From assembly GCA_005656395.1 (NCBI GenBank), contig SRSI01000079.1:2418001-2482000 (forward strand): a DNA stretch of 64,000 nucleotides, written 5' to 3'. Of the stretch, positions 12,893 to 24,200 are shown in pieces. This DNA is from Strongyloides papillosus. Taxonomy: Eukaryota > Nematoda > Chromadorea > Rhabditida > Strongyloididae. The number at the start of each line of letters is the position of its first letter. The first letter of the stretch is position 1. The notes below the pieces were generated by a model. It had not been told where the DNA came from and ran no database searches. It was given only the letters and a program-made list of their open reading frames with translations. A program made the translations under genes and the position numbers.

Positions 12893-13367
12893 ACACTTAG
12901 AAAAATTTTGCGGCTAGAAACAGCAAACATTTACGGTTTATAATCAGAAACAGTAAACCGCAAATCATTATAATTTTGTTGTAAAATTAGATACTTTTAA
13001 TTTATAAATAAAATATTCGCAAAAGCATCAATTTAAATAAGTCGAAATTCCTATCAACCACAAAAACCCGCACAATATATTTTTTTCAGTGTAACAACTT
13101 TTTTCATCGCTTTACTCATAGTTATTTACAGGATGGCGAATATGTTAAAAAATTCGTATGGTAAGTGTACTTTTTTAGAATATAGATCTTGTACATTGCA
13201 AATAATCATATACACTGAGAAAAATATATTGTGCGGATTTTTGCGGTTGATAGAAATTTTGACTTATTTAAATTAATATTTTTGCGGATATTTTACTTAT
13301 AAATAAAAAGTATCTAATTTTACAACAAAATTATAGTGATTTGCGGCTGCAAAATTTTTCTAAGTGT
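12893..13367. mobile_element. MITE with ~200-bp terminal inverted repeats
   Basis: The left end reads ACACTTAGAAAAATTTTGCGGC and its inverse complement ends at 13367. Inner blocks also match inversely: the block around 13058..13093 (CCGCACAATATATTT, then CAGTGT) pairs with 13213..13237, and the TAAATAAGTCGAAATT block pairs with 13250..13270. Each arm is about 200 bp around a roughly 110-bp centre. No open frame and no certain target duplication. Confidence 0.8.
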
Positions 13368-13495
13368 ATTCTAGAATTTAATGATATATTAAAAATATCT
13401 AAGAACCAAATATAATTTGACTTTGAATCTTTTTATCGTATTTCAATGATTGAAAAATGATGTGCTAATTTTAATTGTTTTTTAAATCACCATAA

Positions 13496-13699
13496 AGTAA
13501 AAATTTTATTGGTGTTGTCACTATAATTGAAGATATAATATTAGAAAAGATATAAGAAGAAAAGAGATACAATAAAGCAATGATATATATTTAAAAATAA
13601 TGAATTGACCATAGGTATTTCGTCTTTTATAAGCGAATAAAAGACATAAAGCCAATGCGCATCAAACATAAGGTATCTGCATAACCTATGTTTGTCACT
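13496..13699 (-). repeat. 3' LTR of the gag-protease element
   Basis: 204 bp, differing from the partner LTR at only a couple of positions (for example GAAGATAT versus GAAAATAT). The end of the gag-protease frame lies inside it. Confidence 0.93.
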
Positions 13700-15499
13700 C
13701 ATCCTCCCTGAAAAGGCTTCACAGAAAAGTAGAAATCCATAAAAACATTGAAAAGTTCCCAAAAATTTAAGTTTAATCTTCATTTTCACATTCAACAGTC
13801 CTTTAAACAAAAGATCGCGAGGATTTTCCTCCCCCCCTCTTGAAATAGGAAGCGCATCAGGTGGAGGGTCAACATCTTCAAAATCACCATGTCGTCTACA
13901 AACCGTGTCGGTGAGGTATTTGCAGGAGTCAAAGAGGTATTTCCAAGCTGTGTCGAGAAAAGAGAGTTCGGTAGTCCATACAGAGAGTTCAGCAATCTTA
14001 ATCACATCAGTAGTTGAAAAAGTAGCAATATCACATTTATCAATCGGTATTTGATCATGAAGAAGTATAGCAGGAGCTTCTTCAGACGTAACAGCATCAA
14101 TCGTTTCCAAAATAGTAGTTTCAGCATGATCCATTAGACGAATTGAACAATTGACAGAAAGGGACGGCATAACTTTAGAGATTTCAGAAGCAGTGGATGG
14201 AACATTTTCACCACATTGACCATAACAAGTTTTATCCATTAATGAAGTATTAACAAAACCTTCATCATCGTGAGTATCAGTACTCCTTGAAAAAGCATCT
14301 ACATTTGACAAGAGAAGAGTAGCAACTGGCACCATATTAGTATTGTTAATTTGAAATTTAGGGGACAATGAACGTACAGGAACGGTTTCACGAGCGATAT
14401 CAACAGGAGCAGAAGTAGTAGATCCAATATCTTCAACAAACTTGAACAAATGGTTGTTAAGAACAATACCCTCAGCTGTTATAGTGGTAGGACTAACTTG
14501 AGAAATGAAATCCATACCCAAAATCATCTTATCTAATAACGCAGAAGACTTAGAATGATGGAGATTAACCATAATGTCCTTTGTACCAACATTAACATCT
14601 AGCTTTGAGTAAGATTTAATTGTCTCCTCAACACCCGTAGCACCTTTGATCTTCAAATCACAACCATAAGCAGCATAGTATATACCATAGTCGGCGTACA
14701 TCATGGAGATAGCAGAACCAGAGTCTATCAAACATTGGGTTGGCATACCATTAATCGGGAGCATCACAACAGCCGGACGGAAACCTGTATTGGATGGGGC
14801 AGCAACAGTACAAACAGTCTTAGAAGTTTCAGATATATCTTTTCTTTCAACAGTATAATCATCTTTTGGTAACCCATTAGCATGCCTTTTACATTGAGAC
14901 ATCTTATGACCAGGAGTGTTGCAGTTGTAGCATCGTATATCCTCATAACGTGATTGGAGAGGTCTTCTACCATTAGGAAAATTGTTAACCATTTGATTGT
15001 TAAACTCCAAGTCGGTGTAAAGATCATCCAGAGATTTGTAGAAGCCAAGCCTGTCCAGGAGTCTTCGTTGAACATGTCCCTTCAGGATAGATAGGAGACG
15101 TTGGCTGATCACATCCAACTTAGAAGCAGCAGCAAGATCCGGAATAGTAGTATCAATAAGATCACCAATAGCACGGACAGATTCACCAAATTTATCAGGA
15201 GCATAGTCCACTCGAGCCATAGACAGTTTCATAATTGCAGCTTCAACAGACATCCTATTATCAAAACGTTTCTTCAGAGCATCCTTAGCCAAAGCATATG
15301 AAGTAGCATGAGCATCAGCAATAGCTTCTCTACCATGAGGTCCCACTTTAAGTTTAAGAATAGTCCGCATACGTGTTCCATGTAATGTCTCACTCAAGTC
15401 ATCCAAATTAAATCGAAGTTCCAACGCGTCAATCCATGTGGAGATTTTCGGCACCTTAACACTATCAAATTCAGGTTGAGCTTCCCAATTGGCAACCAT
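13541..15499 (-). CDS. Gag-protease polyprotein of a non-autonomous LTR element
   Basis: About 652 aa from the ATG at 15499 (MVANWEAQ); the frame is open further upstream but has no better start. A Gag-like helical region comes first. A CCHC zinc knuckle (CYNCNTPGHKMSQC, residues about 190-203) follows, then a retropepsin with the DSG triad (CLIDSGSAISMM, about 257-268) and the second conserved segment MILGMDF at about 325. The C-terminal ~250 residues have no recognised domain. No frameshift or internal stop. Gag would package RNA and the protease would mature the particle; polymerase and integrase must be supplied in trans. Confidence 0.88.
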   Translation of the reverse strand: MVANWEAQPEFDSVKVPKISTWIDALELRFNLDDLSETLHGTRMRTILKLKVGPHGREAIADAHATSYALAKDALKKRFDNRMSVEAAIMKLSMARVDYAPDKFGESVRAIGDLIDTTIPDLAAASKLDVISQRLLSILKGHVQRRLLDRLGFYKSLDDLYTDLEFNNQMVNNFPNGRRPLQSRYEDIRCYNCNTPGHKMSQCKRHANGLPKDDYTVERKDISETSKTVCTVAAPSNTGFRPAVVMLPINGMPTQCLIDSGSAISMMYADYGIYYAAYGCDLKIKGATGVEETIKSYSKLDVNVGTKDIMVNLHHSKSSALLDKMILGMDFISQVSPTTITAEGIVLNNHLFKFVEDIGSTTSAPVDIARETVPVRSLSPKFQINNTNMVPVATLLLSNVDAFSRSTDTHDDEGFVNTSLMDKTCYGQCGENVPSTASEISKVMPSLSVNCSIRLMDHAETTILETIDAVTSEEAPAILLHDQIPIDKCDIATFSTTDVIKIAELSVWTTELSFLDTAWKYLFDSCKYLTDTVCRRHGDFEDVDPPPDALPISRGGEENPRDLLFKGLLNVKMKIKLKFLGTFQCFYGFLLFCEAFSGRMSDKHRLCRYLMFDAHWLYVFYSLIKDEIPMVNSLFLNIYHCFIVSLFFLYLF

Positions 15500-15965
15500 G
15501 ACGGCAGTAAATCCAAGAGAAGAAAAGCAAGCCTTGAATGTAATCCTAATACGTGTCCAATAAACGATGATTCTTCCAACAAGCAATCGACCGCACGCGA
15601 GATAGAATTGATGACGCGACGAAGTAAAAATCCAATAACCTTTAAGCAAAACGATATAGCAGCCTTGTCACAAATCCGTGACACAGATTCCAGAAAGTAA
15701 CGATAAGAGTCCTTAGAAAGTCCGAAAGAGAAGATGATCCAAATCGATCCCACTACTATGACACTCTAGCCTATTCCAGTAAACAATAGGTCGTCAAGAG
15801 TGATAGTAAAAGCCTGAAACGCGAGCAGTCACCAACGTACTCGAGCGATTCCCAAAAAGCAAGTCCCAAAAGCAGAAAAAGCGTACTCCGAAGTATCCGA
15901 AGCCCTGGATTATCCAAACCCCTAACCTTGTTAGCGTTAGTATAACTAGTTTGCAGCAGTCCACC

Positions 15966-16000
15966 TTTTTACTCCGTGAAGCGCCTTTCACGAGTAAAAA
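15966..16000. other. Palindrome across the 5' LTR/internal junction
   Basis: TTTTTACT-C-CGTGAA, loop GCGCCT, then TTCACG-AGTAAAAA. The right arm's last 8 bases are the LTR terminus. It sits where a tRNA primer-binding site is expected, and no TGG-starting site directly adjoins the LTR. Confidence 0.85.
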
Positions 16001-16196
16001 TTTTATTGGTGTTGTCACTATAATTGAAAATATAATATTAGAAAAGATATAAGAAGAAAAGAGATACAATAAAGCAATGATATATATTTAAAAATAATGA
16101 CTTGACCATAGGTATTTCGTCTTTTATAAGCGAATAAAAGACATAAAGCCAATGCGCATCAAACATAAGGTATCTGCATAACCTATGTTTGTCACT
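15993..16196 (-). repeat. 5' LTR of the gag-protease element
   Basis: 204 bp, near-identical to 13496..13699. Followed by the target duplication ATAA. Confidence 0.93.
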
Positions 16197-16200
16197 ATAA

Positions 16201-18020
16201 AGATTACATGAAAATAGTAAAAGCCAAGTTTTCGGACTATTCTAATTCTATTGTATTTTTAGCAATATAAATTAATTTTAAAAATTGTTTAACACAATTA
16301 GTTTAAGAACTTTTATAAATTATTTTTCTTTGACTTTTGTTAAAAAAACCATTTGTTCTAACTACTTTTTTTATCAGTATCTTAAATAAAATAAATATTT
16401 TGCTGTTCTATACTTAGAAAAGCGTTACTGTGTTAAGAAATTTAGAAAATTGCTTTCGCTTTTTATAAACTATTTCAAAAATGGATAAAGATAAATAAAT
16501 TGTTGATGTTTTAAAATAAGTTCAAATTATGTGCGCATTTTCAAAATTGACTTTATAAAGATAACTTTAATTATTTATCTTTTTTAGAGCATATATTTAG
16601 AAAAGTGGGTTTATTAATGAATTAAAAAAAATTAATATCTACATACCTCGAGAACGGATAATTAAAGTAAGATGGTATTTATGTCATTCGAAGGAGAATT
16701 CAAAAACACATTAAAATTGCAAGCATTTTATATTAACAAAGTTTTATCTCGACATATTTTTTTTAAAAAATTACAAAAATTCATAGAAATTGCTTCGTCT
16801 ACTTTGAAATTATCTCAAGAATAAAAAAAAATTAATTAACAGTTAATGCTTTAAAATATTCACAATAAAATTCTTCAGAGTTATTTTTTGCGATATTTTA
16901 AAAAAATTAACTCATTAAAACTTCTCTATATTCTTGAAATCCAAAAATCGTACTTTTTTAGAAATTTAAAAGTCCCTTTTTTCTTTATATCTTTAAAAAG
17001 AAAAATTGGATCAGCACGATATATATCTCTTTTAATAGAGAAATTAATTTTTCTTAAAAGTTGTGAAAACACTATACGTAAAAAGTTTTATCTTGACAGA
17101 CTTGTTTCTAAAGAATAAAAAAATGTTTTCCAAAACATTTCTACAACGATTTTATAGTACTTAAAGTTTATGTATTTCCTTAAGATTATACTTAAAATGT
17201 AAGTTAAAGAGGAACATAGATTAACTTTTTTTCTTTAATTTCCTTCTCTGAATTTTGATATATAATTTCAAAATATTAAAATTAAAGTTTTTTTTGGCCA
17301 TTTTCAAAAAAGTTTAAAATCTTATGAATGAAACTTGAAATTTCAACTTTTTTCATTTTTACATTATTAGCATCTAATACTATATATGCTTGTAAAATTT
17401 CAGATAAAAAACAACTCTTGGGGGGTCAAGAATAACGCTCAGAAACACAAGTAGCTGTATCTCAAAACCGAGACTTCAGAGTGAGATGATTTTACGTTTT
17501 TTCAGAATATGAATACAAAGTTAATTATATTAAGATAAATAAAAGTTTTATTATCAAAAATAATTTACACACTTGAGATACTATCTTTTAATATATATAG
17601 AAATATTTTGACATAATGTGACAGATACTAAAGAATATAATCAATTGTTTTAATGTTCCTAGTATCCTGATGAAGGTAAACTAAAATCAGAAATATAATT
17701 CAACATAAACCAGTGAAGTTTTTGGTTTTCTCATTATGAAAATAATGATTTAACACAACTAAAATAACCTAAATTTTAAAATTTATTAATTTTTTATAAT
17801 TATATTAAATAAATATGTTTAATTATTCTTGAAATATTAATTTAAAAAAATATATTTACTATTTTAAAGTCATAAATATCAATTTAATAAAATATAAGTA
17901 AATTATTTTAAAATTTTGTTATATTCTTTTTTTAATTTTTGTATATTAGCTATTTATTAAAATTATATTTGGTAATTTTTATATATTACATATGTTATAT
18001 ATTAAATATGATTTTTTGAA
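16201..18020. other. AT-rich spacer without recognised genes
   Basis: About 1.8 kb of AT-rich DNA. A 76-codon frame at 16888..17118 is low-complexity and unsupported. Diverged direct repeats around GTTTTATCTYGACA (near 16742 and 17085), each followed by an AAGAATAAAAAAA run, hint at an old repeat. Nothing else is recognised. Confidence 0.4.
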
Positions 18021-18022
18021 TA

Positions 18023-18327
18023 CAGTAGTCCCCCCGTATCCGCGGTTTGAAAATTACTAGCAACTAGAAAATTATAACATAGGGAGGTACGTGCGATTTT
18101 TTCTTATTTTAGCTATCTTAAAGTACAAACTTCATTTATGATTAAATTTTTCATTTTTTTTAAAATTAAGCTAACTAAATGATCATCGTTGCCTACAATT
18201 GTAAAATAAATGCATCTTATCTATAGTTTAAAGGTCTTAACACATGAAAAAATAAGAAATACTACGGTTCATTATTATCCGCGGTAGTCTCAGGAATCAA
18301 TCTACCGCGAATACGGGAGAACAACTG
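18023..18327. mobile_element. Tigger/pogo-type MITE
   Basis: 305 bp with terminal inverted repeats (CAGTAGTCCCCCCGTATCCG at left, an inverse-complement version ending ACAACTG at right) and TA on both sides. The CAGT-GTCCC-TATCCGCGG terminus is typical of pogo/Tigger elements. No transposase. A related copy lies at 51913..52240. Confidence 0.85.
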
Positions 18328-18421
18328 TATGTATATTTGCCTAGTTTAAATAAAGTTATTTGAACAGTACAAATATCAAAAACTGACTGGTTCAAAATTA
18401 AATCAATTCGTTTTCTGTGTA

Positions 18422-19738
18422 TTAAAAAGGACATTCTTTGGCAGTTAAAGGATACTTTAAATCCATTAACTTTCGAAATTTGGTTAAAAAATTATCTTTC
18501 TGAGTATTAGTTAGTGATCTTGCAATTGCGACAGCTTTGGATTCATTTTTTTCTTTTAAACCAAGATGAAACATAAACACATCGTTAACAATTAAAAATT
18601 GATATCCATCTCTACACATCTCCCAACGCTACAAAAATAAATATAACTATTTTAATAAATTAAACTTACAAGTACAGTATTATCTCTATTTGGATATGGA
18701 AATGTTTCATCATGATAAGGAATATCATTTAAACTAACAAATTGTGGTTCCCAATATGATCTATCATATTTTGCACTAAATTGAATATCGGGAACCATTT
18801 GATCTGGTATAGATAACCATTCATCTAATTTAGGTATTGAATGCGCATTTTTATAGTAATGATGAAAGACAAAAGCTTCCTTCTTTGACATTAACTCTTT
18901 TAATTCAACTTTGTCTTTTGGTGCTTCAGATAAATTTTTTGTTTTAACTTCAAATATCCTATAAACAAGAGCATATTTATTATCACTTTCATTATTTAGT
19001 TTATTTTTTGCAACATTTAACATTTTGTCATGGAAATTTCTTGAAAACATATGATCAACATCAGCTATAACAATGTATTTCCCATAACAATATTTTCTTG
19101 CTATATTTCTTAGAATATTAGCCGGATATTTACTCATCTTTGTTCCAAGTTCTTTTTCATTTGTTAATATATTAGTACATGACTGATTTAAATAAGTAAT
19201 GGGATATTTGTAACATATATTTCCTATTATTTGAGAAAGTAAATAATCATCAATTGTACTGTTAAAAATATTGTTATAAACAAAATGAACTGATAATTTA
19301 TTAGATATTCCAATAATTTCTTTAAGTCTACAATATGTACATATTGTTTCAAATGAAAAAAATGTATGAGAGTCTAAATAGACAGCCAACGAAATGTATC
19401 CTTCCCAATTAAGCAAATGATTTTTTAGTTTTTCAAGTTTCTGATCACTACTAATATGGAGAATTAAGATAATACTATTATCATAGCTATAGCTAGTACT
19501 TTTAATAATATTTGGTATAATTTTATAATTTTTATATTTTGCAAATGTCAAACTAAAATTATAAATAAAAATGTATTAATTGTAATTAAACATACACTGA
19601 TCTTTCATTCTCCTTACCATATATGAGATCCAAACATTTAAATGTTTGTGTATAATTAACAAAATAATAAAAAATAAAACTTAGAAAAAGAAGTATCAAA
19701 AAAAATATCTTCAATTTTAACGTTTTAAAATATATCAT
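18422..19738 (-). CDS. Type II membrane glycosyltransferase, GT49 family (B4GAT1/LARGE-like)
   Basis: Three exons: 19738..19596, 19552..18670 and 18628..18422, with introns of 43 and 41 bases and canonical GTATGT/GTAAGT donors. About 410 aa, close to the 415 of human B4GAT1. A short basic N-terminus and one membrane segment (about residues 11-30, IFFLILLFLSFIFYYF) fit a Golgi type II enzyme. The lumenal domain has the metal-binding DVD in VIADVDHMFS. The family segments YWEPQFV, PYHDETFPYPNRDN and RWEMCRDGYQFLIVNDVFMFH are also present. The family adds glucuronic acid or xylose to O-mannosyl or related glycans; the exact acceptor is unknown. The gene looks intact. Confidence 0.9.
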
Positions 19739-20366
19739 CTATAATGTAACTATTTAGATGTGCAAACATTTGTTTATATAAATATATTAATTTATTAGGA
19801 TATTAAAATCATTTAAAATAAAATTGTATTATATTTCAAATATGTACACAAAATCTAAAACGTTTGTTCTGATGGACCACCTTGCAGAACAATTAAGACT
19901 GCGCGAGCAGTTTATTTGATCACTCTCCCAAAATTAAAAAAAAAGAATTTACAATATATAATAACTAAACTTTATATATTACAAGATAAAATTATACAAA
20001 AAAAACATTTTATTTTGGTGTAAGAATTAAGAGGACATTGAGAATTTCTATAAAGTGTATTATTGTTTAGATTGTGTTTGTGTAGCTAAAAGTAAATTCC
20101 CTAAAATTTTATAATTAACAAATTATCATTATGTGGCTACATTGCACTTTTTTTTATGTTGTAATAGAATACTGTTATAAGTATATTAATTTCTGTGTGT
20201 TTTGTATTTAACTGGACTGTCTTTCAACTGAGCCATATATTAACAAAACTTAATAATAAAAATTTTACTAGACAAAATAAAAAAATTTTTTTTATTAAAA
20301 AAAAGTAGTATTAACAACCAGTAAAAGTAATTTAAAAGAAATAAACAACTAATAAAAATAAAATAT
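19739..20366. other. Upstream region of the glycosyltransferase
   Basis: AT-rich. A less AT-rich patch at about 19862..19925 (TTGTTCTGATGGACCACC and TGCGCGAGCAG) could be a promoter or an old repeat end. No coding frame seen. Confidence 0.35.
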
Positions 20367-22366
20367 TCATCTAGTATTATCCTTCATAGCTTTTACATTT
20401 TTCTCAGCTTCATTCATCTTGTAAGTCATTCTGTTAAGATTAATCATTGCTCTTAAAAAGTTATCTCTATGAATCCTGTAACGGCTTTTTTCAAATGATA
20501 ATTCTATTGGGTTGGTGCATAATTATTGCGGCAATTTTTTGCAACGTTTTTGCTCTTAAAAAACTAACATTTTTTAAAATTTTTTTCATAAAAATAATCC
20601 TCACATTCCAATTAGTGAGATGCGAATTGAAAATTAAATTCATATTCGCCATTTTATATTCTGGCACTTTAAGAAAAATTGGGATGAAAAACAATAGTTT
20701 AGCGATCCAAACGAACTTTAGGTGAAGGAATAATCAACAAAAGTCAAGTTGAAAGATGTTTGAGAAATTCAAATTCGGTAATTCAAATTGAATTTTCCTT
20801 TAATTTGGCTTTTGTTGATTGCTTTTTCGTCAAGAAAGTTTGTGGAAATCGCGAAATAATTGTGCTACCTTTCGCTTTTCTTGAAGTACTGCATAATTAT
20901 TGCGGCATTTTTTTTTGTGAATTTTTTTTTCTTTAAAAATTGGCGTTTTTTTAATTTATTTTTTTCTAAAAATAATTCTCACATTTCAAATATTGAGATG
21001 CAAATCGAAAATTATACCCATATTCATCATATCATGCACTAACACTTTGAGAAAGGTTAGAAAGCAGCACATTCGTTTTGCAATCTTAACGAACTTATTG
21101 GCAAAAAAATGATCAACAGAAACCAAATTTAAAGAAAACTCAATTAAAATTACCAAATTTAAATTTCCTGAACAATCTCTCAACATGATTTTTGCTGATT
21201 ATTCTTTCACAAAAAATTTGTTTATATCGCTAAATTACTGTTATTCATCCCAATCTTTCTCGAAATGCCAGAGCATAATATGGCGAATATGAATATAATT
21301 TTCAATCTGCATCCCACTAATTGGAATGTGAGAATTATTTTTATCGAAAAAATTCTAACAAATGTCAATTTTAAAAGAAGAAAAAGTTCGCGGAAAAATG
21401 CCGCAATAATTATGCACCAACCCAATACATAACCAGTCCTTGGAATAGCTTTTAATTTTAAAAATACTTTTCTTTTGATTTAATTTATTAACTCATCCTG
21501 TCTTTGGTCTAATTTGGAAATATTAGCCTCTTGATCCGGTGACATCTTAACTTTAGTCTGAAAAAAAATATATGGTAAAATGCTAAAAGGATGAATATTA
21601 TTTTTTAAAACAAATAACAACCAGTATACATTTCTAAACTATATAAAAACTTTTCTATTTAAAGCTATTTAAATGAAAGCACAAAAGTGTCGAAAATTCC
21701 AAATAATTTTTACATTAATAATTTATTTACTTTTTACTATTATATTTTTAAAAAAATAATTATATAGTAATTAGAATTTTCCTGTTGGTAATAAACTTGG
21801 AGCAAGATTCTCACAACATTAAGTGAATATTAATTCTGACTAGTAACAACATTTTTTATATTTTCGATAGCTTCATCTAATTGTTCTTTCAAAGTACCAC
21901 CAACATTTCCTTTAGATTTAAATACTTCTAATTACTGTTTTTTGTGCTGGAGTAAGCAAACTAATTTCATTTTCATTAAATTGAATTAAATTCTTTAAAT
22001 TTAGTATAAACTTTTCTACAAATTTACTAGATTTTGATACTGCCGTTTTATACCTATCAGCATATAAAATTAAATAACCAAGTAAATGAGATTTTGTATG
22101 ATCAATTGATTCTTGTAAAAATTTAACAATGCTATCCTTTTAACTAGACATCAAATCTGCTATTAGTGATTAATGAGATTTTTTAAAAACTAATCCACAA
22201 CTATTTTTGTTTCTAATATTTCTACTGCTTCATGGAAGGGATTAACGTATTCAAAGGTTGTTAATGTTTATAAAGACAGTATATCTTCTTTTATATCATC
22301 ATCGCAATCCATTGCATTTATTATTTTAGTTCTTGTTCCTGAAAATGATAATTTTTCGACTGTCAT
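20367..22366 (-). pseudogene. Decaying multi-exon gene of unknown family
   Basis: Coding-like exons on the minus strand. 21557..21493 reads TKVKMSPDQEANISKLDQRQ and splices in phase to 20475..20367, which contains NFLRAMINLNRMTYKM and ends at TGA. The intron between them (20476..21492) is expanded by a mariner-type element. Further upstream, 22366..21826 gives coding-like pieces (KFLQESIDHTKSHLLGYLI, EISLLTPAQKT, TLKEQLDEAIENIKNVV). These are broken by stops after ILSL and MSS and a frameshift near 21940. I do not recognise the family; a secreted nematode helical family such as DUF148 is possible but unproven. The last two exons could still belong to a live gene. Confidence 0.5.
20507..21425. 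mobile_element. Mariner-type palindromic element (MITE dimer) in an intron
   Basis: 919 bp with matching ends TTGGGTTGGTGCATAATTAT at 20507 and the inverse complement ending CCAACCCAA at 21425, both flanked by TA. The ends are typical of mariner elements. A second internal copy of the end motif (GCATAATTATTGCGGC) lies at about 20889, and the 20507-20885 part folds back on itself. It is therefore probably two related MITEs joined rather than one element. No transposase. Confidence 0.85.
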
Positions 22367-22699
22367 TTCAGAGATTATAAATAAAATAATATTTTGTAAA
22401 CTAAATTCTAGTAATCTTAAAAAGATAATTTTTCAAATCTACACTGATTTTGTCTGTTAAAGTATATATTAAAAATAACTATTAAAAACACCTGAAAATT
22501 GTAATGCACCTTATTTTAAGATACAAAGTGTTTCATATAATGTTTATCCATTATGTTTTAGTACTTTTCTATTCTTCTTTTGCTCACTTTTTCTTGTTAA
22601 ACTATGATTATTTTTAGAATATATTATTTTATTGTTAAAAGTTTCATCAAAGATCGGTTGATATTTCTTTATATATACATTTTACAATATTTTCTTAAG

Positions 22700-23675
22700 C
22701 CAAATTTTCTTTCTCAAATTGTTTAAGAAAAGCCGCATTTGCTAATGATAGAATGGTCTCCTACGTACCTCTGTAGAAATTCCTTGTTGCGAACTTCTTT
22801 GTTAAATCACCTTTCTTTTTGCTTCCTCTACCACTTTTCCCAGTCGCCCAATTTTCATTATCCGAATTTCTCAGTGCTTTTGGAAGAACATTTAGATTAA
22901 ACTAATGATAAAAAATATTGTTATTAAAAATAATTAACATTTACTATACAAAAGAGATTTGGAAAGTTATTTTCTGACAAATATTTTGCAAATACGCATT
23001 TTCATAATTGGATAATTTGATGATAAAAGTTGATACTACTTTCGTGAATTTTTTTAAACAACTTCAACAACTAATTTAGACATGTTAGTTTAACAAATTG
23101 TAAATATAAATTTACGAATAAATTGTATAAAAACTTTAAAATCTATGTTTATAATAATGTGTATTCTAATCATTCTAAAAAATTTCTACTTCTTTTGGAT
23201 TAAAATAAATTCTTACTATCATTCAGTGTATCATGTTGTTGAAGATTTTTTTCAGCGTCATTTATATTGAACTCATCTATTTTTTCCTGTCCATTCTGTT
23301 AAAAATCTTCTGAATCACCCAGTCCAAGAGTTTTTATTGTTAATATAGATGAATCCAGTGGTGAATTTCTTATATGTGGTTGAGGATATTCAGGAACTTT
23401 ATTCACAAAATTTTTTGTGATTGACAGACAACAATGTTCTTTACTGATTTTTCCTGCCCTTTTCTTTCTTTGACCCATCTTGTCTTTTGAAACTTAGTTG
23501 ATTTCATAAAAGCATTTATCTCTTCTTTGATTCAATCTACATGTCTTTTGTTTACATAAATAACATCATCTTTTGTTATAGATGATTCTGCGACACTTGT
23601 AGAAATAATTATTTTCATTCTTTCCGCTTGTGATGATTTAATAACACAATATGTCACCGAAAGTTTCTTCAAAAT
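22700..23675 (-). pseudogene. DEAH-box RNA helicase fragment
   Basis: On the minus strand from about 23670 the translation reads MKIIISTSVAESSITKDDV, matching the DEAH motif V region (K-II-ATN-AETSIT-DD). It is followed by RWVKERKGQEKS, a weak match to the W-S-QR-GRAGR segment. A C-terminal piece around 23400..23320, EYPQPHIRNSPLDSSILTIK, matches the PE-LR-PLE-L-L-IK motif. Stops and frameshifts interrupt all parts, and the N-terminal helicase half is missing. The piece near 22860..22720 (RNSDNENWATGKSGRGSKKK) may belong to it. Confidence 0.7.
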
Positions 23676-24200
23676 AAAAAATACTTTTTCTATATATGTT
23701 TATTTATTTCTAGTAGTTTAGTGATTATTTTATTTTAGATGAAAAAGAACAAGAGGACCGGAAAAAAATAGATATTGGATGATGAACAGTTTGATAAAAA
23801 ATTTTTTTACAACTTAATTGTGTTATTTTTTTAATGTACCTGTTGATAATAGAAATATTTTTTTACAATTTAATTGTAGTATTTTTTAATAAATTTATTT
23901 AATATTATTATTATCTTAAAGAAAAAAATTTTTAACTTAAAAACTTGTAAATTTTGTGTTTATAAATAAACTTTTTTATTAAAATTAATAATTACTACAA
24001 AATTATATAAAATAACATCATGCAGTTTTATCATTGTGGTTTTGTAAAGAATGTGTGACACATTATATGCAAAAATACCTACCTCATTATTACCTAAACA
24101 ACATAACTAATTTTTTAATATAAATGACATCATGCAGGTTCTACTAAACTGCAACATTTAGTTTGTATCAAAATGCTAATATTGGTTTAGAATTAACTGC
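23676..24200. other. AT-rich spacer
   Basis: No gene recognised. ACATCATGCAG occurs at about 24016 and again at about 24127, with an inverse-like TGCATGTCA at 24200 and 24440, suggesting an eroded repeat. Confidence 0.3.

Larger units (their letters stand above)
13496..16196 (-). mobile_element. Non-autonomous gag-protease LTR retrotransposon
   Basis: A 2.70-kb element on the minus strand bounded by two 204-bp LTRs with termini AGT...ACT. It is flanked by the 4-bp duplication ATAA (13492..13495 and 16197..16200). The single long frame encodes a Gag with zinc knuckle and an aspartic protease. There is no reverse transcriptase, RNase H or integrase, so it must use enzymes from another element. 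A purine-rich tract, AGGGAGGATG on the minus strand, lies directly before the 3' LTR (13700..13709). Nearly identical LTRs and an open frame argue for recent movement. Confidence 0.92.

Noticed and set aside
15101..15753. Extra frames on both strands inside the first gag-protease element
   Set aside because: They overlap the Gag frame in other frames and have no domains; shadows of the real frame or of the 5' leader.
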